The translations under genes and the position numbers were made by a program. The notes below the pieces were generated by a model that had not been told where the DNA came from, did no database searches, and worked only from the letters and a program-made list of their open reading frames with translations. Shown one piece after another: positions 13,066 to 27,800 of a DNA stretch of 64,000 bases. Source of the stretch: Bombus terrestris. Lineage: Eukaryota; Arthropoda; Insecta; Hymenoptera; Apidae. The stretch covers positions 1,178,001-1,242,000 of the forward strand of contig NW_025963555.1 in the NCBI RefSeq assembly GCF_910591885.1. The letters run 5' to 3'. The stretch's first letter is position 1. The number at the start of each line of letters is the position of its first letter.

Positions 13066-16000
13066 TATTTCTGAGAAACTACTCATAAACTGTTAACATT
13101 TGTCAGTAGGCAATTGGATAAAGATTTCCGGCTCCTCGGGCTGGTGCGAATAATTGAATGTCCCCATGTGCCAATCCGTTGGATGGTGACACATCTCTCC
13201 GCGTCCCTCTCTCGCCGTGCTCGCTCGAAAGCTATAGCCTAACCTAAAACCAATCCCTCTTGCGTTGGTCATTCGACATGGAGGCGACTTATTTCAAATT
13301 TGAGAACGTGTCGGATCGGATGTGAGGTTGGACAGGATTTTTACCAGCGAGCGGAGCGAGCGAGCAACGATCACAATTTCCAAGCTATGCATATACCTTA
13401 TATTGCCTTGCATATATTTCGTGTTATTACGTAATTGTGTCAGCCATTTCAGACATCACATTGCACTGTAGTATGTGGAAATAGTACTATTTATGAGAAA
13501 CTACTCATAAACTGTTAACATTTGTCAGTAGGCAATATGATAAAGACTTCCGGCTCCTCGGGCTGGTGCGAATAATTGAATGTCCCCATGTGCCAAACCG
13601 TTGGATTGTGACACATCTCTCCGCGTCCCTCGCTCGCCGTGCTCGCTCGAAAGCTATAGCCTAACCTAAAACCAATCCCTCTTGCGTTGGTCATTCGACG
13701 TGGAGGCGACTTATTTCAAATTTGGGAACGTGTCGGATCGGATGTGAGATTGGACTAAATTTTTACGAGCGAGCGGAGCGAGCGAGCTTCGATTACAATT
13801 TCCAAGCTATACATATACCTTATATTGCCTTGCATATATTTCGTGTTATTACCTAATTTTGTCAGCCATTTCGGACATCACATTGCACTGTAGTATGTGG
13901 AAATAGTGCTATTTATGAGAAACTACTCATAAACTGTTAACATTTGAGAGTAGGATAAAGAATTCCGGCTCCTCGGGCTGGTGCGAATATTTCAATGTCC
14001 GTATGTGCCAAAGCGTTGGTATGTGACACACCTTTACGCGTCTGTCGCTCGCTGCGCTCTCTCGAAAACTATAGCCTAACCTGGAACCAATCCATCTTGC
14101 GTTCATTATTCGATATGGTGGCGACATACTTCAAATTTGCGAACGTGTCGGATCGGATGTGAGGTTGGACAGGATTTTTACGAGCGAGCGGAGCGAGCGA
14201 GCAACGATCACAATTTCCAAGCTATACATATACCTTATATTCACTTGCATATATTTCGTGTTATTACCTAATTTTGTCAGCTATTTCTGACATCACATTG
14301 CACTGTACTATGAGGAAATAGTACTATTTACATGAAACTATTGGTAAACTGTAAACATTTGTCAGTAGGCAATAGGATAAAGACTTCCGGCTCCTGGGGC
14401 TGGTGCGAAAATTTCAATGTCCGTATGTGCCAAACCGTTCGTATGTGACACACCTTTACGCGTCTGTCGCTCGCTGCGCTCTCTCGAAAACTATAGCCTA
14501 ACCGAGAACCAATCCATCTTGCGTTCATTATTCGATATGGTGGCGACATATTTCAAATTTGCGAACGTGTCGGATCGGATGTGAGGTTGGACAGGATTTT
14601 TACGAGCGAGCGGAGCGAGCGAGCAACGATCACAATTACCAAGCTATATGTATACCTTATATTGCCTTGCATATATTTCGTGCTATTACCTAATTGTGTC
14701 AGACATTTCGGACATCAGATTGCACTGTAGTATGTGGAAATAGTACTATTTATGAGAAACTACTCATAAACTGTTAACATTTGTCAGTAGGCAATTGGAT
14801 AAAGACTTCCGGCTCCTCGGGCTGGTGCGAATAATTGAATGTCCCCATGTGCCAAGCCGTTGGTATGTGACACACCTTTACGCGTCTGTCGCTCGCTGCG
14901 CTCTCTCGAAAACTATAGCCTAACATAGAACCAATCCATCTTGCGTTCATTATTCGATATGGTGGCGACATATTTCAAATTTGCGAACGTGTCGGATCGG
15001 TTGTGAGGTTGGACTAGATTTTTACGAGCGAGCGGAGCGAGCGAGCAACGATCACAATTTCCAAGCTATACATTTACCTTATATTGCCTTGCATATATTT
15101 CGTGTTATTACCTAATTTTGTCAGCCATTTCGGACATCACATTGCACTGTAGTATGTGGAAATAGTACAATTTATGACAAAATACTCATAAACTGTTAAC
15201 ATTTGTCAGTAGACAATAGGATAAAGACTTCCGGCTCCTCGGGCTGGTGCGAATATTTCAATGTCCGTATGTGCCAAGCCGTTGGTATGTGACACACCTT
15301 TACGCGACTGTCGCTCGCTGCGCTCTCTCGAAAACTATAGTCTAACCTAGAACCAATCCATCTTGCGTTGGTCATTCGACATGGAGGCGACTTATTTCAA
15401 ATTTGGGAACGTGTCGGATCGGATGTGAGGTTGGACTAAATTTTTACGAGCGAGCGGAGCGAGCGAGCAACGATCACAATTCCAAGCTATACATATACCT
15501 TATATTGCCTTGCATATATTTCGTGTTATTACCTAATTTTGTCAGCCATTTCGGACATCACATTGCACTGTAGTATGTGGAAATAGTACAATTTATGACA
15601 AAATACTCATAAACTGTTAACATTTGTCAGTAGACAATAGGATAAAGACATCCGGCTCCTCGGGCTGGTGCGAATATTTCAATGTCCGTATTTGCCAAGC
15701 CGTTGGTATGTGACACACCTTTACGCGACTGTCGCTCGCTGCGCTCTCTCGAAAACTATAGCCTAACATAGAACCAATCCATCTTGCGTTCATTATTCGA
15801 TATGGTGGCGACATATTTCAAATTTGCGAACGTGTCGGATCGGTTGTGAGGTTGGACTAGATCTTTACGAGCGAGCGGAGCGAGCGAGCAACGATCACAA
15901 TTTCCAAGCTATACATATACCTTATATTGCCTTGCATATATTTCGTGTTATTACCTAATTTTGTCAGCCATTTCGGACATCACATTGCACTGTACCATGA

Positions 16001-17277
16001 GGAAATAGTACTATTTACGTGAAACTATTGGTAAACTGTAAACATTTGTCAGTAGGCAATAGGATAAAGACTTCCGGCTCCTCGGGCTGTTGCCAATATT
16101 TCAATGTCCGTATGTGCCAAACCGTTGGTTTGTGACACAACTTTACGCGTCTCTCGCTCGCTGCGCTCGCTCGAAAACTATAGCCTAACCTAGAACCAAT
16201 CCATCTTGCGTTCATTATTCGACATGGAGGCGACTTATTTCAAATTTGGGAACGTGTCGGATCGGATGTGAGGTTGGACTAGATTTTTACGAGCGAGCGG
16301 AGCGAGCGACCAACGATCACAATTTCCAAGATATACATATACCTTATATTGCCTTGCATATATTTCGTGTTATTACCTAATTTTTTCAGCCATTTCGGAC
16401 ATCACATTGCACTGTAGTATGTGGAAATAGTACTATTTATGAGAAACTACTCATAAATTGTTAACATTTGTCAGTAGGCAATAGGATAAAGACTTCCGGC
16501 TCCTCGGGCTGGTGGGAATAATTGAATGTCCCCATGTGCCAAACCGTTGGATTGTGACACATCTCTCCGCGTCCCTCGCTCGCCGCTCTCGCTCGAAAGC
16601 TATAGCCTAACCTAAAACCAATCCCTCTTGCGTTGGTCATTCGACATGGATGCGACTTATTTCAAATTTGGGAACGTGTCGGATCGGATGTGAGGTTAGA
16701 CTAAATTTTTACGAGCGAGCGGAGCGAGCGAGCTTCGATTACAATTTCCAAGCTATACATATACCTTATATTCACTTGCATATATTTCGTGTTATTACCT
16801 AATTTTGTCAGCCATTTCGGACATCACATTGCACTGTACTATGAGGAAATAGTACTATTTACGTGAAACTATTGGTAAACTGTAAACATTTGTCAGTAGG
16901 CAATAGGATAAAGATTTCCGGCTCCTCAGGCAGTTGCCAATATTTCAATGTCCGTATGTGCCAAACCGTTGGTTTGTGACACACCTTTACGCGTCTCTCG
17001 CTCGCTGCGCTCGCTCGAAAACTATAGCCTAACCTAAAACCAATCCATCTTGCGTTCATTGTTCGATATGGTGGCGACATATTTCGAATTTCCGAACGTG
17101 TCGGATCGGATGTGAGGTTGGACAGGATTTTTACGAGCGAGCGGAGCGAGCGAGCAACGATCACAATTTCCAAGCTATACATATACCTTATATTGCCTTG
17201 CATATATTTCGTGTTATTACCTAATTTTGTCAGCCATTTCGGACATCACATTGCACTGTAGTATGTGGAAATAGTAC
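13066..17277. repeat. HOR-I unit 3 (10 monomers, M32-M41)
   Basis: Monomer starts: 13066, 13488, 13910, 14325, 14747, 15169, 15590, 16012, 16434, 16856; total 4212 bp. The order is that of unit 1. Two variants are shared only with unit 4: CATGGATGCGAC in M40 (where units 1 and 2 have CATGGAGGCGAC), and in M41 a tail of CAATTTCC with GCTATACATATACC instead of CAATTACC with GCTATATGTATACC. M41 therefore changes type in its last third, and the next monomer is M42 rather than a TTTCTGAG-headed one. Confidence 0.87.
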
Positions 17278-18543
17278 TATTTATGCGAAACTACTCATAA
17301 ACTGTTAACATTTGTCAGTAGGCAATAGGATAAAGACTTCCGGCTCCTCGGGCTGTTGCCAATATTTCAATGTCCGTATGTGCCAAACCGTTGGTTTGTG
17401 ACACACCTTTACGCGTCTCTCGCTCGCTGCGCTCGCTCGAAAACTATAGCCTAACCTAGAACCAATCCATCTTGCGTTCATTACTCGATATGGTGCCGTC
17501 ATATTTCGAATTTGCGAACGTGTCGTATCGGTTGTGAGGTTGGACTAGATTTTTACTAGCGAGCGGAGCGAGCGAGCAACGATTACAATTTCCAAGCTAT
17601 ACATATACCTTATATTCACTTGCATATACTTCGTGTTATTACCTAATTCTGTCAGCCATTTGGGACATCACATTGCACTGTACTATGAGGAAATAGTGGT
17701 ATTTATGAGAAACTACTCATAAACAGTTAACATTTGTCAGTAGACAATAGGATAAAGACTTCCGGCTCCTCGGGCTGGTGCGAATATTTCAATGTCCGTA
17801 TGTGCCAAGCCGTTGGTATGTGACACACCTTTACGCGACTGTCGCTCGCTGCGCTCTCTCGAAAACTATAGCCTAACCTAGAACCAATCCATCTTGCGTT
17901 GGTCATTCGACATGGAGGCGACTTAATTCAAATTTGGGAACGTGTCGGATCGGATGAGAAGTTGGACTAAATTTTTACGAGCGAGCGGAGCGAGCGAGCT
18001 TCGATTACAATTTCCAAGCTATACATATACCTTATATTCACTTGCATATAATTCGTGTTATTACCTAATTTTGTCAGCCATTTGGGACATCACATTGCAC
18101 TGTATTATGAGGAAATAGTACTATTTATGAGAAACTACTCATAAACTGTTAACATTTGTCTTTAGACAATAGGATAAAGACATCCGGCTCCTCGGGCTGG
18201 TGGGAATAATTGAATGTCCCCATGTGCCAAACCGTTGGATTGTGACACATCTCTCCTCGTCCCTCGCTCGCCGTGCTCGCTCGAAAGCTATAGCCTAACC
18301 TAAAACCAATCCCTCTTGCGTTGGGCATTCGACATGGAGGCGACTTATTTCAAATTTGGGAACGTGTCGGATCGGATGTGAGGTTGGACTAAATTTTTAC
18401 GAGCGAGCGGAGCGAGCGAGCAGCGATTACAATTTCCAAGCTATACATATACCTTATATTCACTTGCATATATTTCATGTTATTACCTAATTTTGTCAGC
18501 CATTTCGGACATCACATTGCACTGTAGTATGTGGAAATAGTGC
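17278..18543. repeat. Trimer segment between HOR-I units 3 and 4 (M42-M44)
   Basis: Monomer starts: 17278, 17700, 18122; 1266 bp. It stands where the two first monomers of a HOR-I unit (equivalents of M13-M14) would be expected. M42 is E-headed and t-type with GGTGCCGTCATATTTCG, as is M64. M43 shares GACTTAATTC and GGATGAGA with M68. M44 resembles M69 on its left (TCTTTAGACAAT against TCTGTAGACAAT) and M14/M33 on its right. The segment thus links HOR-I to the mosaic block 9-11 kb downstream. Confidence 0.8.
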
Positions 18544-21500
18544 TATTTATGAGAAACTACTCATAAACTGTTAACATTTGAGAGTAGGATAAAGAATTCC
18601 GGCTCCTCGGGCTGGTGCGAATATTTCAATGTCCGTATGTGCCAAAGCGTTGGTATGTGACACACCTTTACGCGTCTGTCGCTCGCTGCGCTCTCTCGAA
18701 AACTATAGCCTAACCTGGAACCAATCCATCTTGCGTTCATTATTCGATATGGTGGCGACATACTTCAAATTTGCGAACGTGTCGGATCGGATGTGAGGTT
18801 GGACAGGATTTTTACGAGCGAGCGGAGCGAGCGAGCAACGATCACAATTTCCAAGCTATACATATACCTTATATTCACTTGCATATATTTCGTGTTATTA
18901 CCTAATTTTGTCAGCTATTTCTGACATCACATTGCACTGTACTATGAGGAAATAGTACTATTTACATGAAACTATTGGTAAACTGTAAACATTTGTCAGT
19001 AGGCAATAGGATAAAGACTTCCGGCTCCTGGGGCTGGTGCGAAAATTTCAATGTCCGTATGTGCCAAACCGTTGGTATGTGACACACCTTTACGCGTCTG
19101 TCGCTCGCTGCGCTCTCTCGAAAACTATAGCCTAACCGAGAACCAATCCATCTTGCGTTCATTATTCGATATGGTGGCGACATATTTCAAATTTGCGAAC
19201 GTGTCGGATCGGATGTGAGGTTGGACAGGATTTTTACGAGCGAGCGGAGCGAGCGAGCAACGATCACAATTACCAAGCTATATGTATACCTTATATTGCC
19301 TTGCATATATTTCGTGCTATTACCTAATTGTGTCAGACATTTCGGACATCAGATTGCACTGTAGTATGTGGAAGTAGTACTATTTATGAGAAACTACTCA
19401 TAAACTGTTAACATTTGTCAGTAGGCAATTGGATAAAGACTTCCGGCTCCTCGGGCTGGTGCGAATAATTGAATGTCCCCATGTGCCAAGCCGTTGGTAT
19501 GTGACACACCTTTACGCGTCTGTCGCTCGCTGCGCTCTCTCGAAAACTATAGCCTAACATAGAACCAATCCATCTTGCGTTCATTATTCGATATGGTGGC
19601 GACATATTTCAAATTTGCGAACGTGTCGGATCGGTTGTGAGGTTGGACTAGATTTTTACGAGCGAGCGGAGCGAGCGAGCAACGATCACAATTTCCAAGC
19701 TATACATATACCTTATATTGCCTTGCATATATTTCGTGTTATTACCTAATTTTGTCAGCCATTTCGGACACCACATTGCACTGTAGTATGTGGAAATAGT
19801 ACAATTTATGACAAAATACTCATAAACTGTTAACATTTGTCAGTAGACAATAGGATAAAGACTTCCGGCTCCTCGGGCTGGTGCGAATATTTCAATGTCC
19901 GTATGTGCCAAGCCGTTGGTATGTGACACACCTTTACGCGACTGTCGCTCGCTGCGCTCTCTCGAAAACTATAGTCTAACCTAGAACCAATCCATCTTGC
20001 GTTGGTCATTCGACATGGAGGCGACTTATTTCAAATTTGGGAACGTGTCGGATCGGATGTGAGGTTGGACTAAATTTTTACGAGCGAGCGGAGCGAGCGA
20101 GCAACGATCACAATTCCAAGCTATACATATACCTTATATTGCCTTGCATATATTTCGTGTTATTACCTAATTTTGTCAGCCATTTCGGACATCACATTGC
20201 ACTGTAGTATGTGGAAATAGTACAATTTATGACAAAATACTCATAAACTGTTAACATTTGTCAGTAGACAATAGGATAAAGACTTCCGGCTCCTCGGGCT
20301 GGTGCGAATATTTCAATGTCCGTATGTGCCAAGCCGTTGGTATGTGACACACCTTTACGCGACTGTCGCTCGCTGCGCTCTCTCGAAAACTATAGCCTAA
20401 CATAGAACCAATCCATCTTGCGTTCATTATTCGATATGGTGGCGACATATTTCAAATTTGCGAACGTGTCGGATCGGTTGTGAGGTTGGACTAGATCTTT
20501 ACGAGCGAGCGGAGCGAGCGAGCAACGATCACAATTTCCAAGCTATACATATACCTTATATTGCCTTGCATATATTTCGTGTTATTACCTAATTTTGTCA
20601 GCCATTTCGGACATCACATTGCACTGTACCATGAGGAAATAGTACTATTTACGTGAAACTATTGGTAAACTGTAAACATTTGTCAGTAGGCAATAGGATA
20701 AAGACTTCCGGCTCCTCGGGCTGTTGCCAATATTTCAATGTCCGTATGTGCCAAACCGTTGGTTTGTGACACGACTTTACGCGTCTCTCGCTCGCTGCGC
20801 TCGCTCGAAAACTATAGCCTAACCTAGAACCAATCCATCTTGCGTTCATTATTCGACATGGAGGCGACTTATTTCAAATTTGGGAACGTGTCGGATCGGA
20901 TGTGAGGTTGGACTAGATTTTTACGAGCGAGCGGAGCGAGCGACCAACGATCACAATTTCCAAGATATACATATACCTTATATTGCCTTGCATATATTTC
21001 GTGTTATTACCTAATTTTTTCAGCCATTTCGGACATCACATTGCACTGTAGTATGTGGAAATAGTACTATTTATGAGAAACTACTCATAAATTGTTAACA
21101 TTTGTCAGTAGGCAATAGGATAAAGACTTCCGGCTCCTCGGGCTGGTGGGAATAATTGAATGTCCCCATGTGCCAAACCGTTGGATTGTGACACATCTCT
21201 CCGCGTCCCTCGCTCGCCGCTCTCGCTCGAAAGCTATAGCCTAACCTAAAACCAATCCCTCTTGCGTTGGTCATTCGACATGGATGCGACTTATTTCAAA
21301 TTTGGGAACGTGTCGGATCGGATGTGAGGTTAGACTAAATTTTTACGAGCGAGCGGAGCGAGCGAGCTTCGATTACAATTTCCAAGCTATACATATACCT
21401 TATATTCACTTGCATATATTTCGTGTTATTACCTAATTTTGTCAGCCATTTCGGACATCACATTGCACTGTACTATGAGGAAATAGTACTATTTACGTGA

Positions 21501-22333
21501 AACTATTGGTAAACTGTAAACATTTGTCAGTAGGCAATAGGATAAAGATTTCCGGCTCCTCAGGCAGTTGCCAATATTTCAATGTCCGTATGTGCCAAAC
21601 CGTTGGTTTGTGACACACCTTTACGCGTCTCTCGCTCGCTGCGCTCGCTCGAAAACTATAGCCTAACCTAAAACCAATCCATCTTGCGTTCATTGTTCGA
21701 TATGGTGGCGACATATTTCGAATTTCCGAACGTGTCGGATCGGATGTGAGGTTGGACAGGATTTTTACGAGCGAGCGGAGCGAGCGAGCAACGATCACAA
21801 TTTCCAAGCTATACATATACCTTATATTGCCTTGCATATATTTCGTGTTATTACCTAATTTTGTCAGCCATTTCGGACATCACATTGCACTGTAGTATGT
21901 GGAAATAGTACTATTTATGCGAAACTACTCATAAACTGTTAACATTTGTCAGTAGGCAATAGGATAAAGACTTCCGGCTCCTCGGGCTGTTGCCAATATT
22001 TCAATGTCCGTATGTGCCAAACCGTTGGTTTGTGACACACCTTTACGCGTCTCTCGCTCGCTGCGCTCGCTCGAAAACTATAGCCTAACCTAGAACCAAT
22101 CCATCTTGCGTTGGTCATTCGACACGGAGGCGACTTATTTCAAATTTGGGAACGTGTCGGATCGGATGTGAGGTTAGACTAAATTTTTACGAGCGAGCGG
22201 AGCGAGCGAGCTTCGATTACAATTTCCAAGCTATACATATACCTTATATTGCCTTGCATATATTTCGTGTTATTACCTAATTTTGTCAGCCATTTCGGAC
22301 ATCACATTGCACTGTAGTATGTGGAAATAGTGC
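18544..22333. repeat. HOR-I unit 4 (9 monomers, M45-M53)
   Basis: Monomer starts: 18544, 18959, 19381, 19803, 20224, 20646, 21068, 21490, 21912. These match M34-M42 of unit 3 in order, including the 7-bp deletion (near 18588) and the CACAATTCC deletion (M48). The first two monomers of a full unit are absent. M49 has TATGTGCC where M19 and M38 have TATTTGCC. M53 copies M42 on its left but switches to the m-type segment (TTGGTCATTCGACACGG near 22110), then leads into the trimer block. Confidence 0.85.
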
Positions 22334-24865
22334 TATTTATGAGAAACTACTCATAAACTGTTAACATTTGAGAGTAGGCAATAGGATAAAGAATTCCGGC
22401 TCCTCGGGCTGTTGCCAATATTTCAATGTCCGTATGTGCCAAACCGTTTGTTTGTGACACACCTTTACGCGTCTCTCGCTCGCTGCGCTCGCTCGAAAAC
22501 TATAGCCTAACCTAGAACCAATCCATCTTGCGTTTATTACTCGATATGGTGGCGTCATATTTCGAATTTGCGAACGTGTCGTATCGGTTGTGAGGTTGGA
22601 CTAGATTTCTACTAGCGAGCGGAGCGAGCGAGCAACGATTACAATTTCCAAGCTATACATATACCTTATATTCACTTGCATATATTTCGTGTTATTACCT
22701 AATTTTGTCAGCCATTTGGGACATCACATTGCACTGTACTATGAGGAAATAGTGCTATTTATGTGAAACTACTCATAAACAGTTAACATTTGTCAGTAGA
22801 CAATAGGATAAAGACTTCCGGCTCCTCGGGCTGGTGCGAATATTTCAATGTCCGTATGTGCCAAGCCGTTGGTATGTGACACACCTTTACGCGACTGTCG
22901 CTCGCTGCGCTCTCTCGAAAACTATAGCCTAACCTAGAACCAATCCATCATGCGTTCATTATTCGATATGGTGGCGACATATTTCAAATTTGCGAACGTG
23001 TCGGATCGGTTGTGAGGTTGGACTAGATTTTTACGAGCGAGCGGAGCGAGCGAGCAACGATCACAATTTCCAAGCTATACATATACCTTATATTGCCTTG
23101 CATATATTTCGTGTTATTACCTAATTTTTTCAGCCATTTCGGACATCACATTGCACTGTCGTATGTGGAAATAGTACTCTTTATGAGAAACTACTCATAA
23201 ATTGTTAACATTTGTCAGTAGGCAATAGGATAAAGACTTCCGGCTCCTCGGGCTGGTGGGTATAATTGAATGTCCCCATGTGCCAAACCGTTGGATTGTG
23301 ACACATCTCTCCGCGTCCCTCGCTCTCCGCTCTCGCTCGAAAGCTATAGCCTAACCTAAAACCAATCCCTCTTGCGTTGGTCATTCGACATGGAGGCGAC
23401 TTATTTCAAATTTGGGAACGTGTCGGATCGGATGTGAGGTTAGACTAAATTTTTACGAGCGAGCGGAGCGAGCGAGCTTCGATTACAATTTCCAAGCTAT
23501 ACATATACCTTATATTGCCTTGCATATATTTCGTGTTATTACCTAATTTTGTCAGCCATTTCGGACATCACATTGCACTGTAGTATGTGGAAATAATGCT
23601 ATTTATGAGAAACTACTCATAAACTGTTAACATTTGAGAGTAGGCAATAGGATAAAGAATTCCGACTCCTCGGGCTGTTGCCAATATTTCAATGTCCGTA
23701 TGTGCCAAACCGTTGGTTTGTGACACACCTTTACGCGTCTCTCGCTCGCTGCGCTCGCTCGAAAACTATAGCCTAACCTAGAACCAATCCATCTTGCGTT
23801 CATTACTCGATATGGTGGCGTCATATTTCGAATTGGCGAACGTGTCGTATCGGTTGTGAGGTTGGACTAGATTTTTACTAGCGAGCGGAGCGAGCGAGCA
23901 ACGATTACAATTTCCAAGCTATACATATACCTTATATTCACTTGCATATATTTCGTGTTATTACCTAATTTTGTCAGCCATTTGGGACATCACATTGCAC
24001 TGTACTATGAGGAAATAGTGCTATTTATGAGAAACTACTCATAAACAGTTAACATTTGTCAGTAGACAATAGGATAAAGACTTCCGGCTCCTCGGGCTGG
24101 TGCGAATATTTCAATGTCCGTATGTGCCAAGCCGTTGGTATGTGACACACCTTTACGCGACTGTCGCTCGCTGCGCTCTCTCGAAAACTATAGCCTAACC
24201 TAGAACCAACCCATCATGCGTTCATTATTCGATATGGTGGCGACATATTTCAAATTTGCGAACGTGTCGGATCGGTTGTGAGGTTGGACTAGATTTTTAC
24301 GAGCGAGCGGAGCGAGCGAGCAACGATCACAATTTCCAAGCTATACATATACCTTATATTGCCTTGCATATATTTCGTGTTATTACCTAATTTTTTCAGC
24401 CATTTCGGACATCACATTGCATTGTAGTATGTGGAAATAGTACTATTTATGAGAAACTACTCATAAATTGTTAACATTTGTCAGTAGGCAATAGGATAAA
24501 GACTTCCGGCTCCTCGGGCTGGTGGGAATAATTGAATGTCCCCATGTGCCAAACTGTTGGATTGTGACACATCTCTCCGCGTCCCTCGCTCGCCGCTCTC
24601 ACTCGAAAGCTATAGCCTAACCTAAAACCAATCCCTCTTGCGTTGGTCATTCGACATGGAGGCGACTTATTTCAAATTTGGGAACGTGTCGGATCGGATG
24701 TGAGGTTAGACTAAATTTTTACGAGCGAGCGGAGCGAGCGAGCTTCGATTACAATTTCCAAGCTACACATATACCTTATATTCACTTGCATATATTTCGT
24801 GTTATTACCTAATTTTGTCAGCCATTTCGGACATCACATTGCACTGTACTATGAGGAAATAGTAC
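22334..24865. repeat. Trimer duplication, M54-M56 and M57-M59
   Basis: Monomer starts: 22334, 22756, 23178 and 23600, 24022, 24444. The two 1266-bp copies match monomer for monomer. The first is t-type with a GAGAGTAGG head and GGTGGCGTCATATTTCG; the second has AACAGTTAAC and CCATCATGCG; the third has AAATTGTTAAC and GGTGGG. Private differences include CGTTTGTTTG against CGTTGGTTTG, CGTTTATTAC against CGTTCATTAC, and CTCTTTATG at the M56 head. M57 and M58 also lie close to M67 and M68. Confidence 0.82.
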
Positions 24866-27800
24866 TATTTACGTGAAACTATTGGTAAACTGTAAACATT
24901 TGTCAGTAGGCAATAGGATAAAGACTTCCGGCTCCTGGGGCTGATGCGAAAATTTCAATGTCCGTATGTGCCAAACCGTTGGTATGTGACACACCTTTAC
25001 GCGTCTGTCGCTCGCTGCGCTCTCTCGAAAACTATAGCCTAACCGAGAACCAATCCATCTTGCGTTCATTATTCGATATGGTGGCGACATATTTCAAATT
25101 TGCGAACGTGTCGGATCGGATGTGAGGTTGGACAGGATTTTTACGAGCGAGCGGAGCGAGCGAGCAACGATCACAATTACCAAGCTATATGTATACCTTA
25201 TATTGCCTTGCATATATTTCGTGTTATTACCTAATTGTGTCAGACATTTCGGACATCAGATTGAACTGTAGTATGTGGAAATAGTGCTATTTATGAGAAA
25301 CTACTCATAAACAGTTAACATTTGTCAGTAGACAATAGGATAAAGACTTCCGGCTCCTCGGGCTGGTGCGAATAATTGAATGTCCCCATGTGCCAAGCCG
25401 TTGGTATGTGACACACCTTTACGCGACTGTCGCTCGCTGCGCTCTCTCGAAAACTATAGCCTAACCTAGAACCAATCCATCTTGCGTTCATTATTCGACA
25501 TGGAGGCGACTTATTTCAAATTTGGGAACGTGTCGGATCGGATGTGAGGTTGGACTAGATTTTTACGAGCGAGCGGAGCGAGCGACCAACGATCACAATT
25601 TCCAAGATATACATATACCTTATATTGCCTTGCATATATTTCGTGTTATTACCTAATTTTTTCAGCCATTTCGGACATCACATTGCACTGTAGTATGTGG
25701 AAATAGTACTATTTATGAGAAACTACTCATAAATTGTTAACATTTGTCAGTAGGCAATAGGATAAAGACTTCCGGCTCCTCGGGCTGGTGGGAATAATTG
25801 AATGTCCCCATGTGCCAAACCGTTGGATTGTGACACATCTCTCCGCGTCCCTCGCTCGCCGCTCTCGCTCGAAAGCTATAGCCTAACCTAAAACCAATCC
25901 CTCTTGCGTTGGTCATTCGACATGGAGGCGACTTATTTCAAATTTGGGAACGTGTCGGATCGGATGTGAGGTTAGACTAAATTTTTACGAGCGAGCGGAG
26001 CGAGCGAGCTTCGATTACAATTTCCAAGCTATACATATACCTTATATTCACTTGCATATATTTCGTGTTATTACCTAATTTTGTCAGCCATTTCGGACAT
26101 CACAATGCACTGTACTATGAGGAAATAGTACTATTTACGTGAAACTATTGGTAAACTGTAAACATTTGTCAGTAGGCAATAGGATAAAGATTTCCGGCTC
26201 CTCAGGCAGTTGCCAATATTTCAATGTCCGTATGTGCCAAACCGTTGGTTTGTGACACACCTTTACGCGTCTCTCGCTCGCTGCGCTCGCTCGAAAACTA
26301 TAGCCTAACCTAAAACCAATCCATCTTGCGTTCATTGTTCGATATGGTGGCGACATATTTCGAATTTCCGAACGTGTCGGATCGGATGTGAGGTTGGACA
26401 GGATTTTTACGAGCGAGCGGAGCGAGCGAGCAACGATCACAATTTCCAAGCTATACATATACCTTATATTGCCTTGCATATATTTCGTGTTATTACCTAA
26501 TTTTGTCAGCCATTTCGGACATCACATTGCACTGTAGTATGTGGAAATAGTACTATTTATGCGAAACTACTCATAAACTGTTAACATTTGTCAGTAGGCA
26601 ATAGGATAAAGACTTCCGGCTCCTCGGGCTGTTGCCAATATTTCAATGTCCGTATGTGCCAAACCGTTGGTTTGTGACACACCTTTACGCGTCTCTCGCT
26701 CGCTGCGCTCGCTCGAAAACTATAGCCTAACCTAGAACCAATCCATCTTGCGTTCATTACTCGATATGGTGCCGTCATATTTCGAATTTGCGAACGTGTC
26801 GTATCGGTTGTGAGGTTGGACTAGATTTTTACTAGCGAGCGGAGCGAGCGAGCAACGATTACAATTTCCAAGCTATACATATACCTTATATTCACTTGCA
26901 TATACTTCGTGTTATTACCTAATTTTGTCAGCCATTTGGGACATCACATTGCACTGTACTATGAGGAAATAGTGCTATTTATGAGAAACTACTCATAAAC
27001 AGTTAACATTTGTCAGTAGACAATAGGATAAAGACTTCCGGCTCCTCGGGCTGGTGCGAATATTTCAATGTCCGTATGTGCCAAGCCGTTGGTATGTGAC
27101 ACACCTTTACGCGACTGTCGCTCGCTGCGCTCTCTCGAAAACTATAGCCTAACCTAGAACCAATCCATCATGCGTTCATTATTCGATATGGTGGCGACAT
27201 ATTTCAAATTTGCGAACGTGTCGGATCGGTTGTAAGGTTGGACTAGATTTTTACGAGCGAGCGGAGCGAGCGAGCAACGATCACAATTTCCAAGCTATAC
27301 ATATACCTTATATTGCCTTGCATATATTTCGTGTTATTACCTAATTTTTTCAGCCATTTCGGACATCACATTGCACTGTAGTATGTGGAAATAGTACTAT
27401 TTATGAGAAACTACTCATAAATTGTTAACATTTGTCAGTAGGCAATAGGATAAAGACTTCCGGCTCCTCGGGCTGGTGGGAATATTTCAATGTCCGTATG
27501 TGCCAAACCGTTGGTTTGTGACACACCTTTACGCGTCTCTCGCTCGCTGCGCTCGCTCGAAAACTATAGCCTAACCTAAAACCAATCCATCTTGCGTTCA
27601 TTGTTCGATATGGTGGCGACATATTTCGAATTTCCGAACGTGTCGGATCGGATGTGAGGTTGGACAGGATTTTTACGAGCGAGCGGAGCGAGCGAGCAAC
27701 GATCACAATTTCCAAGCTATACATATACCTTATATTGCCTTGCATATATTTCGTGTTATTACCTAATTTTGTCAGCCATTTCGGACATCACATTGCACTG

